This document shows, piece by piece, positions 50,301 to 61,924 of a stretch of DNA of 64,000 nt. The notes beneath the pieces are model-generated. The model saw only the letters and a program-made list of their open reading frames with translations. It was not told where the DNA came from and did not search any database. Numbering within the stretch: the stretch's first letter is position 1; every line of letters starts with the position of its first letter. This DNA comes from Halichondria panicea (lineage: Eukaryota; Porifera; Demospongiae; Suberitida; Halichondriidae). The DNA is taken from NCBI RefSeq assembly GCF_963675165.1, contig NC_087385.1, positions 330,501 through 394,500 on the forward strand, in the 5' to 3' direction. The position numbers and the translations under genes were made by a program.

Positions 50301-53300
50301 GTGGTGCTGGTGGGGTCATCTAGGGCCTTGTATAGTCTGAGGGTGGTGATGGCTGGGTCAGACTGTCCAAGTTTGTTCTTTTGTGGTGGGTTGTATTTGG
50401 GGAAGGAATCTCTTGCCAGCTATAGCTTCCAGACCTTGTGTCGGTCCCTCACTTTCTGTTTGTCTTTCAGTGACCTTTCCTCTAACAACATTCACTGGTA
50501 AAAAATCACCTCTCCACAGAAATCTTTGACTGGTGATCCAGAAAGCTCGAGATATCCACCGGAGATGCAGTTCAGCTCTCCTGCTCCCGATGGTGAGCTC
50601 TTACATATAATGCACCCATTGTTACTGTATAACCTGTGTACTTAATTATGAGAGACCATTGTACAATACATACAACCATGTAGACACTATGCTGATTGTT
50701 GTGGGCTATAGATCATCAGCTTGAAATGTAGCATGCATTGTAAGTACACTATATGCCAGCTAGCACTTTAAACCATTAATAATAATTATCAGTTGTTAGC
50801 TTAAACTGTACTATGTACTCGTGTGAATGTCTTCACCCCCACCCACTCCTGTTGCACTCTGATCCCTGCAGCCTACATCACTCGGTGTGACGTGCACAGT
50901 GTGTATCGAAGGTCAGGGGACAAACGCTACGTATACATGGTCCAGGTGGAGTGGTCGGATGGAGCTACCTACACTGTCAGGAGAACCTATGGAGACTTCT
51001 TCTCATTCCAGACAAAAGTGAGCTAGACCAGCTTTGTGTGTACTAGTAGCTAGGTCAGTTACTCTCAGTCTGTATAGTGTACTCCCAGCCTCATCATATC
51101 CTCCAGTCTGTCTCTCTGTGTTTCTGTATAGTGGTGGTATAGTGATTAGCTTCACCACTGCCTTTGTTTCTGTTCCTATTTGTGAAAGTTTACTATATCA
51201 TTCCTTCCTGCTACAAATTCTGCATCCCTTAGCTGTGAGGTTGCCTTTAGCCCAGTAGATAGTCACCTAATTAAATTAATGTCTCAGTATACATCTTCTA
51301 GCTAAGATTGCAACCATTCCCTAGCTCGTACTGTACCTGTATACCAGACTAACCTCCTCCCCCCCTTTAGTTACTGGACTTGTTCCCTGAGGAGGGTGGT
51401 CAGAAGGGCAAGAAGCATCCTCGCATGATCCCCTATCTCCCTGGCAAGAACTATCAGCGCTTCCTCAAGGGCAGAGAAACAGCTGAGAAGAGGCTACCAG
51501 AGCTACACAGATACTCAAAGTGAGTGGCTCTTAATCACAGGCTAGGGGCATACCCACATTGATGGGTGTACTGGTAATACAACTAATGATTATACATGGT
51601 TGGTCATATGGTTGTTGCCTCTAATATTGTAGCCAGTTACAGCAAGTAGTATAGCATTAAATTTGCTGTAGCTGGTTGCTTTCTACAATCTACTTGTTTG
51701 CAATTATGTCCCCATTCTGTAGGTATGTGTTTGGTCTGTCCTAATCATTGTACATGTGTGTAATGTACAAAGTGTGCAGACTGTATGTCATTGGTTAGTG
51801 TTGCTAGGACACACACTGGGAATTAATATGTTTACTCACTTAATTAGGAGGTTAGTCTTTGTAGTGTCACTGCTAGCGGAGCATGTTTAGCCTCTTACTG
51901 CATCTCTAGGTCTTTATTCAATTAGGGTGACTTGCACAGCTTCAGTAGACTGTTAGAATGTGTATGTACTAATAATTTGTGGCCAGTTGAAATGACATTA
52001 CCAGCTTATTTGGGCAATGATGGTGGCAGTCTATAGCAGTAAACATTTGGGGTAATCTAGTTAGCCCTATTAGAGAAACAGGGGCTACTAAATAGGGCAG
52101 CTCTGTTCACAGGAAAACCATTGAGTTGGTCCCTTCACTGGCAGGTCTGGGTGCCAAACGCCTATAATTGAATTACTGTTGATAATAGCACTGTCATACC
52201 TACCCAGTATTCTGACTCTATTGCACAACACTCATTGTAGTCATGTAACCTCATGACTTGTGCTACGTGCTGTTACTGTAGTACTAATTGCTTTTATTAT
52301 GTTGTACATACGCTATGAATATTTTCACAGCGAAATGTTAGTATAGTGTGCCTCTGTGTATAATTATTTTAACGGTTATATTATTACGATCTTCTCCATG
52401 TCATGCAGAGAGCTGATCTCACTGCCTGAGCATATCCATCGCTCTCATCATGTGCTGGAGTTCTTCAGACCACGCCTCTCGGACAAGACGGAGGAGTACC
52501 CACCTCTGCACAAGATCACCACCCTCTACGGTGAGTGGGCGGTATGATGGGTAATGTGATCTAGTGGCAGCCATGCCTGCAAAAATTCTTGATATTGATT
52601 AGTCTACTTTTCTTTCTTGAACACTGAGCGATTGTAACCTGAATGCACTAGACACAGCTACTAGCCTTGCTCCCTGCATTCCTACAGTGGATGCACTCAC
52701 ACACACACCATGGTCAGCTGAGCATTCATACTATCATTATAGTGTGTTGTGTGTATCCCCCACACTGCTGGAATTACACCTCATAGCTCTCTAGCAACTA
52801 TGTCTACTGTGTATAATAATAGTGCATCCATGTCAATATTATGCATAAAGATAGCTAATTGTAATTCCAGGTCATTGTAACTTGTCTGTGTGTACTCAGC
52901 CTACCAGTTCTACTAATGACTACCCTCTACACACACACACACACACACATGTACACCCACACCACCCACACACCACACCACACCACACCACCCACACACA
53001 CAGACCTCCTAGAGTCTGGCAAGGTTCGCTCCCGTGTCTTCTCTGAGCCTCTCAACGGTTCCCCCACCCACTCACCCATCACACACTCACGCGGCCTACC
53101 ACCACAGCGAGCAGCACTCTCCTCCAGCACAGAACTCACGTCCTCACGAGTCTCACAAACCCTCCCCCCTCCCGCCCACACACCCCTCGAGGAGAGCATT
53201 GAGGCTGGGACCAGTGTGATACCTCGACGGCCTACCTACCCCCTCAACCGGAAGAGTGCATTCAACCCTGTCCCTCCATTAGGGAGGTCTGGCCTGAGTG

Positions 53301-56300
53301 AGGATGATCTAGCATCTACTGCTACACTGGTGTCTGAGGCCTCCACTGTCGGTGAGTGGGTGTGGCTAGTGGGGGAGGCCCCTCTCATTAGGCACCACTT
53401 TAAAAACGTGTCTTTTCTCCATAATTAATATGGTAATTCAATCGTTTTTCTCTCTTTTTATTCTCCAGGTGGTATGTCTTCTGATTGTCTCACGCCCACA
53501 AGTCATCTCTCCTCGTCCTCCACAAGCCTCACAGCTCACACGCCCACGCAGCAGGTGTCTTCGACTACTCACACACCTCGTGCATCCATCACTGATCCCA
53601 CTCCACCCGTCATAGCCTCGATATCCCCTCAGAGAGTGACCAGTACGCAGGACAGATTAACAAACGTTATTTCAACACAACAAAGCTACATGTCAGAGTC
53701 CCCCCTTCCTAGACACCCGGTGGCCGTGTTACAACACTCACAGGGACCTAGTGGAGTGCCTCTAATGTCTGGGACTAACACTGTACTAGTACCTATGCAG
53801 CAACCTCCTGTCTTTGTATCCACTTCTCCCCACCATGCATCACATGATGCTCGACAGGGTCAGGTCGTGTACAGTCAAGGTGGTATCACGCTACTCAATG
53901 CTAGAGATGTCATTGTATCTCCAACCAGCCCAACATCGATGGTGTCTAACTCCTCCCCCACACTGATGTGTCCAAACACTACCCACGGTAGTTACATCAT
54001 GGGGCCGGCCAATCAGATTATCGGAGTGGCCCCGCCGTATTCACCTATTCCCACGTACCCATTCTCTCCGTCAGCTTCTCCCGTTCTGAGTCCAAAGATG
54101 CCCAAGATGTACGGCAGCTATAACGCAGTTAACCATCCTCCCACTGAACAGGACAGTCTCATTCAATGGCTCAAGAGCCTGCGATTGCACAAGTACTATA
54201 AGAAGTTTGAGAATGTCACTTTTGATGAGGTGAGTGTCTGTGTGTGTGGCATATTAAAGTTAGTAATGACATGGCAGTTGGTTTTGGTTAGCGTCTTTGA
54301 TCTCAAAGCTAAGGCGTTGTTTGTTATCATATTTCATGTTGAAACGAGCAATATATCCATTTCACACAACTTGGTTTTCTCCCATTCCACAAAAGAGTTC
54401 TCCAAATTTGTCCTTCTATTGAATTGTGGCTAGTCTGCTAGTGCCTTTATTTGAGCATGCTTTCGAGTGATTTAGCAGTCCATTAGTTTCAATAATGTGC
54501 GTCATGTGTTCAACTTAGTGTCTTACCATAACCGTGTCTGTGTTTACAACCATACTACTCTAGTAACTATATATCACATGCCTTAGAGAGGTTTTCTATT
54601 GTGTTAACCGGGAGTCTTGGTATTTCACTAAACCGTAAATGGTCCTGAAGTTTGCCTCTTTATTGAGCTCAAAGCATTTCTTAAAAGCTATCTGTGTGTG
54701 TGTGTGTGTGTAGAGATACATTGATTCCGTGTAAAGAGCTCTGCACTAGTGCTATTAACTAGCAATGTTGCATATGGGTAGGTACTCAGCATTCTGTAGA
54801 TGGTGTGATGTGTGGGCTGGTGTTGGCAATGTGTGGCCATGTTGTCAGTGTTAATGCACTTGAGAGAGGACCATTAGCCTCTCTGCCAATAGTTATAAGA
54901 ACTGCTAACTGGGGAAAAATGGGTGCTGACTGAAGTGGTCAGTTTTTGGTCAGAATCCTTACGATTTGATCAGGAACAGTTGTTGAGGTGAAACTTGACT
55001 TGTTGACATCCTGCTCTCCTTTGTAAAACTATGTATGATTCTGAGGCTTCACCCCTTAGCCATACAAAACATGATTATGCGTTATAGACACGGCTATTAT
55101 AATTATAGTGGCAAGTTATGTTTCTACGTTGGGGTACCTAGCAAGTTTTTAATCTGTCTGTTGACCTTTGCCCCTCCCCTCTGTAGATGTGTTCCATGAG
55201 TTTGGAGCAGATGGAGACACGGGGAATGACCTCAGGGGCAGCCAAGAAACTGCACAAGAAACTTGAGGAGCTACAGTAAGTGGAAATAGTGTATACAGTA
55301 AGTGGATGCCGTGTCATACATATCCTAGAGATCCTCCAAATGCACCTATAAGCTAACATACGTATTATAGTAGTACAATAACTGGCTAGGTTGACAAGTA
55401 ATTAAGAAATTAATTACAGAATGTGTACATAAGTACACGTAGTCTGATCTGTGCCTAATTAATGCAACTATGCGTACACTGCTTATAGTTCAGTACTGTA
55501 TGTATGACACTGTGTACACACACATGTGCAGGGGCAGGAACTTTGGTGGATTCAGGGACATGCCATTGGCCGCTGGAATGACCCGGAAACCGTCCACCTG
55601 CAGTCTACCTGCTTCTCTCCTCATGGAACGTGGTTTAACACCATCCTCAAGTTTCGAAGGATTCAGCCCGACTGGAAGCACTTGCTCCCTCGACAAGTTT
55701 GGCAGTGTTGGCCGTATGCCCACCCCCTCTCAACACTCGTACCGTTACCCTGGAGAGCATCACGAGAGGCAACACAGTAGAAGCTCTTGTAGCAGTGCTG
55801 TCATCGAGGAATCAGATGCAGCCATTTTAAGAGCCGTTCCGTTCAACTCTTCTCTGCTAGGTCGATCAGATCCCTGTGCTCATAGTGATCCGAGTGTCTT
55901 TACTGAGAATATGCCCTCTTCTAGTCCTAAAACACCAACACTACTGACAGCGAGAAAAAACATGAAAACAGTTACCCCAGTACCAACCCCGAAATCTAAT
56001 CACACTTCTGGCAGCGCTCGTTCTCCTGGAGGTCCCGGTTCAGTATCGGAATCAAGTACAAGTTGGGCTGATCAGTCGGGTTCCAATGAGAACAGCAGTG
56101 TGTTACCGGATTGGGCCATTATGCCAGCCAATGGAGAAGTCAAACACAATGGACACAAACACATACAGTCCAAGATCTCAGGGGGAATGGCCGATTCCCA
56201 TCACATCATTCCTATACGAACGAACTCTGAACAAAGTAAACCCTTCCAACAGTACAACTCGCAGGAGCGCGTCCATTCTCCTAATAAATCTCCGCATACA

Positions 56301-57018
56301 CCGTCGAGATCCAGACACACTCCAGTGAATAAGCGGAATTCGTTTGAAGGCTACATCTCGAGTCCCACCCCTCTCATAGAAGCCTCGCCCGTCAGACAAC
56401 ACAAACCACCTGTCATTGTGGGGAATAGGACTGACTGGGCCCCAGGCAGACACGATATGTTGCAGTCCACTCTTACGGTCGTGAGAACACATCCCAACCA
56501 TCAGCAGACTATTGTACACAGAGTACCACCGCAGTATATCAATGGAGCTGCTTTAAAACCTGTTGGTGGTCACCATGGAAGCGTGGGTCATAGTAGCGTG
56601 TTGCTAAATTATGGAGCAGGGGGACGATTGGTCAACCACAGAGCTGACCCAGGGCCAGTCACGTGCTTCAACTGTGGGAAGAGAGGCCATCTTGGGATGA
56701 CTTGCCCTGCCAATACCATGGAGACCAATGACCCTGACAGTGAGTGTGTATATACTAGCTAACCGTAATAAATCACTATTACTAAAATATTTTGCTGGTG
56801 AAAAACCTTGTGCCAAATTGCCAGAAAAATTGACTTGTATTTACCAGCCATTTTATTTTGATAACCCTTGCAAAGTTTGCATATTTGATGCTTGATCGCA
56901 AAAAACATTTAACATGTGTAGCTTGTGCAGTATTTTATGCATTTTTCATCCCCATGCAGCATTTCACAAGAAGCTTGAGAGCCTAGTTCACACTGCGAGC
57001 AAATCCCCAGTCTTATAG
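47376..57018 (+). CDS. ZCCHC14: ZCCHC14-type protein: PX, SAM and CCHC zinc knuckle
   Basis: Eleven exons join in frame to about 1,159 residues: 47,376-47,735; 48,263-48,427; 50,520-50,592; 50,872-51,017; 51,371-51,519; 52,409-52,530; 53,004-53,351; 53,469-54,229; 55,187-55,275; 55,532-56,739; 56,960-57,018. The N-terminal region (MKLSEILQAFHGLEACDRVD, FLGTVLLDASKEHY) matches the conserved start of ZCCHC14/ZCCHC2 proteins. A PX domain lies at about 205-340, a Ser/Pro/Thr-rich linker follows, then a SAM domain at about 685-740 (LIQWLKSLRLHKYYKKFENV, LEQMETRGMTSGAAKKLHKK), another low-complexity region, and a CCHC knuckle (CFNCGKRGHLGMTC) near 1,120. Human ZCCHC14 binds RNA hairpins through SAM and recruits TENT4 poly(A) polymerases. 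A similar cytoplasmic role is inferred. Confidence 0.93.
48428..50519 (+). other. Intron 2 of the ZCCHC14-type gene
   Basis: About 2.1 kb, collinear with 36,622-38,864 but lacking some 200 bp near 48,500 (copy A 36,700-36,870) and one 23-bp repeat unit. No RNA gene or transposon ends were recognised. Confidence 0.5.
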
Positions 57019-57314
57019 CACTAGCTAGTAGTACCCTCCCTCATCATCTAAGATCATCACTGTATTTCTCTATTGAACACTTGTGATTCCTTGTGCTTAT
57101 TTTTCATGCTTGTAAATTCAATCACCCATAATAATTTTGATATTGATTGTGATGAGATTCTCTGCAATAATTCAATTCTGTGTTGACGATCTTAACCTAT
57201 ATACAAATGTGGAAATCGCTGCGGCCATATCTCGAACAACAAACAATTTTATTGGAATGTATGACGTCATTGAAATATGAAGGATTATAATTATGACGTA
57301 ATATGCATGACACA

Positions 57315-57348
57315 AATAAATATTGAAACCAATCCTTGCGCAGGCGCA
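57315..57348. promoter_or_regulatory. AATAAA signal and NRF-1-like box between ZCCHC14-type gene and EIF6
   Basis: AATAAA at 57,315-57,320 is a candidate polyadenylation signal about 300 bp after the ZCCHC14 stop. CCAATCC at 57,329 and TGCGCAGGCGCA at 57,337-57,348 follow; the latter matches the NRF-1 palindrome, a common element in promoters of animal housekeeping genes. Its position about 350 bp before the EIF6 start fits the EIF6 promoter. The intervening 57,019-57,314 shows no gene. Confidence 0.5.
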
Positions 57349-57525
57349 GGCGTAGCTGGTCCTGCAAGGATGGCCACTGGGCTACAGTGAAGCTAAACTG
57401 TTTTATATAGCTCTGAGCTGAGCTTCAAGTACATGCTAGAGAAGATTCAAGAGTCTTCAAGTCTACTTTTGTGAGCTGCAAACCAGCCCCACCCCCTTTC
57501 TTCTACCCTCGAAGCCAGCTAATAA

Positions 57526-57729
57526 ATGTCGTCAGTTGGATTGCCTAACATCCTTGCAACACATGGCCGGCTGGTTGACTTTATAGCTCCTAAAAGCTCT
57601 GCAACAGATCTAATATCTACGCTCGAGCTCCTTGAAGACATCTATAGACACACCGAGAGAGAGAGATCAGTCTGCAATAAAAAGAAGCAATGGCTACACG
57701 TGTGCAGTTTGAGGGAAACAATGAAATAG
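57526..57729 (+). other. 67-codon open frame overlapping the EIF6 start
   Basis: An ATG at 57,526 opens a frame (MSSVGLPNILATHGRLVDF...) that ends at 57,729, past the EIF6 ATG at 57,690 in a different frame. It may be an upstream ORF in the EIF6 leader or a chance frame. The peptide resembles no family I recognise. An overlapping uORF of this length would lower EIF6 translation if it lies in the mature leader; an intron or a later transcription start would remove it. Confidence 0.35.
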
Positions 57730-59884
57730 GGGTCTTCTCTAAGCTGACTAATGCCTATTGTCTGGTGGCCATTGGGGGATCAGCCAACTTCTACAGGTAA
57801 GCTAAGTGGCTACCTGCATTGCATCACAGGGACATACATTAATTTTATCAATTGACCACAAATAAATGGTTGAAAGATCTGCAACTATGATTAATATTGA
57901 TGCTTTGTGTGCAGTGTATTTGAGGGAGAGCTCTCTGATGTTATCCCAGTGGTGTACGCATCGATAGGAGACTGCAGAATCATTGGTAGACTTACTGTCG
58001 GTAAGTACTTACAGCGCTATATATATTTTAGCTCTTCCACACACTAGTTCCTTCATGTACATTTTTCAATCTGCTGATGAATGTAAACACACGTACACAC
58101 ACACACACAGACACACACACATACACACCCACACACCTCTTGTATTAAATCCCTGGCAGTCTGTTTAATTTACCCCCCCCCCCCCCCCCCTCCTCTCCCA
58201 GGCAATCGTCACGGTCTACTGGTGCCCAATACGACAACAGATCAAGAGTTGCAACATCTTAGAAATTCTCTTCCGAATAGCGTTAAAATTCAGAGGGTGG
58301 AGGAGAGGCTCTCTGCGCTAGGCAATGTCATCTCCTGTAACGACTATGTGGCCCTCGTGCACCCTGACCTGGACAAGGTGGGTGATGCCTATAATATAGA
58401 ATGTGATTATCCTCTAACTTTGGTTTGGAGCGTCCAGTAAAAATTGAATTCTATAGCTTGTAGTGAGATCTGTTATGGTGTGTTTAGATAAGAGATTTGT
58501 ATCGTATAGCGGGTAATTTTCGTGGGGTAAAATATTCGTTATTTTCGTGGGCAGGCTGACCTCCACGAAATTTTATCGTAGGCGTGGCTTATCTGAACGT
58601 AGGAATGCCGTGCAGCCACGAGACTAAACGAAATTTTTACTCACGAAAACTACCGTTTCTCGAGTTGAACGAATTTTTTACCCCACGAAACTTACCCGCT
58701 ATACGGTATTCATTATTTTTCAAGGGACCTTTCCTCTTGTAGGAGACTGAGGAGATGCTGGCGGACACTCTGAATGTGGAGGTGTTTAGACAGACAGTGG
58801 CTGGCAATGAACTGGTGGGGACCTATTGCTGCTTCAGTAACAAGGGCGGACTGGTGAGCCTTGTGTGTGGGGTGTGTGGATGTGAGGGTCATATATTTTA
58901 TTATTGTGGGCTTTGCTAACTAAGATGAAGCCTACATGTAATTTTTTTATATGCTCATTCTGTAATCGTAGTTTTTATGATTTTCAGCTTCACCCCAAGA
59001 CTAAGATAGAGCATCAGGAGGAGCTATCATCATTGCTGCAAGTACCCATGGTGGTGAGTCAACCTATCCCTCCCATAGAGCCTTAGACTCCCCCCCCCCC
59101 CCCCCCCGCTTACAGCAACATACTCTCTTGAACCTATAGAATACGCGAAAATTGCTAAGAAGCTACAAAAGTTGTGCCAATCCCACAATTTATAACAAAC
59201 ATTCCTGTAATACACATACAATGTATAATAGAACGTGTTATTTTGCTAGGACGAAAAGTATACAGGATAGCTCTAACCCCCCCCCCCCACACACACACAC
59301 ACACACCCTCCCTCCAGGCAGGTACGGTGAACCGAGGTAGTGATGTCATCGGAGGTGGACTGGTGGTGAATGATTGGACGGCATTCTGTGGCCTGGACAC
59401 AACGAGCACTGAGCTATCAGTTGTTGAGAGTATCTTTAAACTGACTGACCGACAGCAATCGGCCATTGCCACTGAGCTAAGAGCACCACTGGTGGACAGG
59501 TGAGCTACTCTAGTCTGTGCTGTGTAGAGTGTGTGTGTGTGTGTGTAGAGTCAAGGCTTTAGGCGCATAATTGTACGTCTAGTGAATTACAGGCTACAGA
59601 TCAGGGGGAGCTAATGTGATAGTGTGTATGCCCAGAGGAGGTGACGTGTGCCTCGATTTAGCAATTAGCCTCTGCAATAAAGTTGAGTGTGAGCGTCTAG
59701 TTATCTGCCCACGCCTGCAGAGGCTAATTGCTAAATCGAGCACGCGTGTCGTACCTCCTCTGGTGTATAACTGTGTTTGTATTGCTAGGTGCGTGGTTCA
59801 TCATACTGTGATTGTATTACTGGCTAAGCTTATTATATACGTCACTTGACCACACCCTCTCTACCCTCCTGCAGTTTGACGTAA
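57690..59884 (+). CDS. EIF6: Eukaryotic translation initiation factor 6
   Basis: Seven exons join in frame: 57,690-57,796, 57,915-58,000, 58,202-58,377, 58,743-58,853, 58,988-59,053, 59,318-59,499 and 59,875-59,884. The last contributes only the end of DSLT and the stop. The protein starts [20 protein letters not shown], about 245 residues, the usual length. Hallmarks include [65 protein letters not shown] and [18 protein letters not shown]. eIF6 binds the 60S subunit, prevents premature joining to 40S, and acts in 60S maturation; it is released through SBDS and EFL1. All splice sites are GT-AG. Introns carry a MITE, poly-C runs and a fold-back element. Confidence 0.97.
58501..58708. mobile_element. 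MITE of the TACCGTATAGCGG family in EIF6 intron 3
   Basis: Ends ATCGTATAGCGGGTAATTT and TACCCGCTATACGGTA, with inner arms CGTGGGGTAAAATATTCG / TTTTTTACCCCACGAAAC. About 208 bp and non-coding. It shares only the termini with the 200-bp array members, so it is a different subfamily. Confidence 0.83.
59632..59762. mobile_element. 131-bp fold-back element in EIF6 intron 6
   Basis: The arms CCTCGATTTAGCAATTAGCC and GGCTAATTGCTAAATCGAG, with outer CCAGAGGAGGT / ACCTCCTCTGG, give an inverted repeat of about 45 bp around a 35-bp loop. It could fold into a strong hairpin in the EIF6 pre-mRNA. It looks like a short MITE; TSDs are unclear. Confidence 0.8.
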
Positions 59885-60845
59885 TCAAGTGCTCACCTTA
59901 TATAACAAGCTCTGTCTCTACAATCAATAACTTTGGGCTAACCTTGTATGCATAATTGTATGAAATTAATATGACTTTGAGTTTGTAAAAGTGGGTGGAG
60001 CTGCTGACTAGACTGTGCTGAAAGTAGTCTGTGAAGTTTGACAGTGTACATGTACAGGTGGGGGCCAGACCTTTTCTCAGAGAGGGGGGAGGGGGAAGAG
60101 AGAAAGAGGTCTGGAAGGCAAATTAGGGAGGAGACTGTGATAGGAGGTTATGAAGAAGGAGTAGATGTAGCAATGCTCAGTCATTGTATCCAAATTCCAC
60201 ATACAGACCTCAAATGTTGTAAGACAGGAAGTGCTACAAGTTGCCTCATGAATATATTAATGAAACAAAGGTTTTTAGAGCTATCTAAGTTGAAATATTG
60301 TAATAAGAAGACAGTTTAACATAATAATAATAAAACTTTAAATTATGAATTTGGGTCAAACTAGCATGAAGTTGTGTTAAATGATTGCAGAAAGTTCGAA
60401 TTTTTGAGCAAGCTGTTCACCATCGACGTAGCAAGCTAAAACTTGGTTGAGCAATTAAGAAGGATCTGAATAACAACATATTCAAGGCAAATGCCATACA
60501 AATGAATGGTGTTTGCAAAGCAGTTACACAAACTTTGACATAAATACACAACTTGGCAACACATCATGAATGACTTCAAGCCTTCTAGCTTGCTGCTAAG
60601 CGCATGCACATGCATCAGATGCACTAATTGATACTTTAGGCAGTCACTGGTTCCTTTCACATCTGGAGATATGCAGCCATGAGTTCAGAATGAGCTATCT
60701 TTGAATTTTTGCACAAGCTGTTCACACTATATATATCTCAATCTAGTCCAAACTTGCTGAGTCAATACTAGCCTCCTTAGTGCGGCCTGGGATCGAGGCT
60801 AAGTCAATACTAATTTGTCTCCTAGTAAAACAAGTTCTTCAGTAA
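59885..60845. other. EIF6 3' flank with a partial transposon
   Basis: 60,058-60,205 (GGGGGCCAGACCTTTTCTCA ... AGGAGGTTATGAAGAAGGAG) is a decayed copy of the left half of the element at 60,846. The rest is AT-rich. Open frames at 60,038-60,319 and on the minus strand at 60,436-60,660 show no recognisable protein features, and I do not call them genes. Confidence 0.55.
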
Positions 60846-61225
60846 TAGTCTGGGGGCCAGACCTTTTTCTCAGAGGGGGGGGGAAGAGAGAAAGAAGGTC
60901 TGGAGGCTCTTGCAGCACTTCCGTGTGCTCTTGGAATGTCAATAGGGGAGGAGACTGTGATATTGGAGGTTATAAAGAAGGAGTAGATGTAGCAATACTC
61001 TCATTTCATTGGCTGTATCTAAATTCCATTGGCTGTAATCCAAATTCCACAAAGGCAATACTCGCATTTCATTGGGTTAAAAAATCACATGACATAGGAT
61101 ATGCATTTCATTGGCTCTGGCCACATTCCGCTAGAGCACACGGAAATGCTGCAAGAGTCTCCAGACCTAATCCTAGCGCTCTTGATTTTTTGCCCCCGAG
61201 CTATTAGGTCTGGCCCCCAGACTAG
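60846..61225. mobile_element. 380-bp MITE with TAGTCTGGGGGCCAGACCT ends
   Basis: Left TAGTCTGGGGGCCAGACCT is the inverse of right AGGTCTGGCCCCCAGACTA. Inner arms also pair (CTTGCAGCACTTCCGTGTGC with GCACACGGAAATGCTGCAAG). The centre contains short direct repeats of CATTTCATTGG (61,011; 61,066; 61,105). Non-autonomous. Confidence 0.87.
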
Positions 61226-61477
61226 TTCAGTAAATGGTCTGTGTTATGAGCTTTGGAAATTCAGATTCCAGGCGTAGGGAAAAAGCGCTGTTGAAGTAGT
61301 CTGGCCACGCCCTCCCATACTTCGTATATGGTCGGGTGAACTTGCAATGAACAGTTCGTGCAGACACCCCAAGATTTTCTTGGGGTGTGAAACCGCTTGT
61401 CAAGTGCCTTGTGGGCCGTTGTGGCCTGTTGTGTAAACTGTTACGTAAGCTATTGCATCACGAAAAAGTAGCTAGAT

Positions 61478-61786
61478 ATGGGCCTCTACTGCTGTTTGTG
61501 TGCGAATGAGTCTCTGGACAACCGAAGGCGAAAGAAGCTCAATGGTCATAGCTGTTCTGAAGCAAGAGAAGTACTTGTGCAGCTCCTTCCAGTACCTCTG
61601 CATTGCATCCCTGAAACTAGTGCTAGTGACAGTATATTGTGTCACCAGTGCGAGAAACAACTGAAGAATGTCCATGCTCAACAAGAAAAGCTATGCAAGG
61701 TAAAGAAGGAAGCAACAGAGCTAATAAATGGTCTGCTTTCAAGACATGCAGAAGATAACTTAACCACCACCGCCAAAAAGAAGTAG
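61478..61786 (+). CDS. Small ZAD-like zinc-binding protein, uncharacterised
   Basis: An uninterrupted 102-residue frame with CCLC near the start (C5, C8), HSC at 24-26 and CHQC at C55/C58, then a charged helix (VHAQQEKLCKVKKEATELIN). Spaced Cys pairs followed by a helix resemble the ZAD fold, which mediates dimerisation of zinc-finger proteins. I do not recognise the exact family. It may be a complete small gene or the first exon of a longer one, for example a transposon-derived gene. It converges with the helicase relic on the other strand. Confidence 0.5.
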   Translation: MGLYCCLCANESLDNRRRKKLNGHSCSEAREVLVQLLPVPLHCIPETSASDSILCHQCEKQLKNVHAQQEKLCKVKKEATELINGLLSRHAEDNLTTTAKKK

Positions 61787-61924
61787 AGTTATGCAGGAAC
61801 CCCCCACACCACCCATTCCATTATCTGTTTCAGTACCAACCATTCCACCAGTGTCAGCAGCAACCATTCCACCGGTGTACGTGTCAGCAGCAACCATTAA
61901 AATAAGAACCATAAGAAATATTGT

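Larger units (their letters stand above)
33175..52090. repeat. Two copies of a segmental duplication, ~11.8 kb apart
   Basis: Copy A runs from about 33,175 to 40,634 and copy B from about 44,935 to 52,090. Homologous points: ZFAND1 stops 33,413 and 45,186; ZCCHC14 starts 35,568 and 47,376; PX exons 39,209 and 50,872. Identity is very high in exons and introns. The right breakpoint follows GAGAAACAGGGGCTACTAA. After it, copy A continues into LC3 and copy B into the rest of the ZCCHC14 intron. The left side merges into the Kelch kinases K4 and K5. Part of the block (36,187-36,775) is found a third time at 1-595. Confidence 0.92.

Noticed and set aside
56086-56519. Frames on both strands inside ZCCHC14 exon 10
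   Set aside because: Alternative-frame shadows of a 1.2-kb coding exon whose phase is fixed by the CCHC knuckle and the splice sites.
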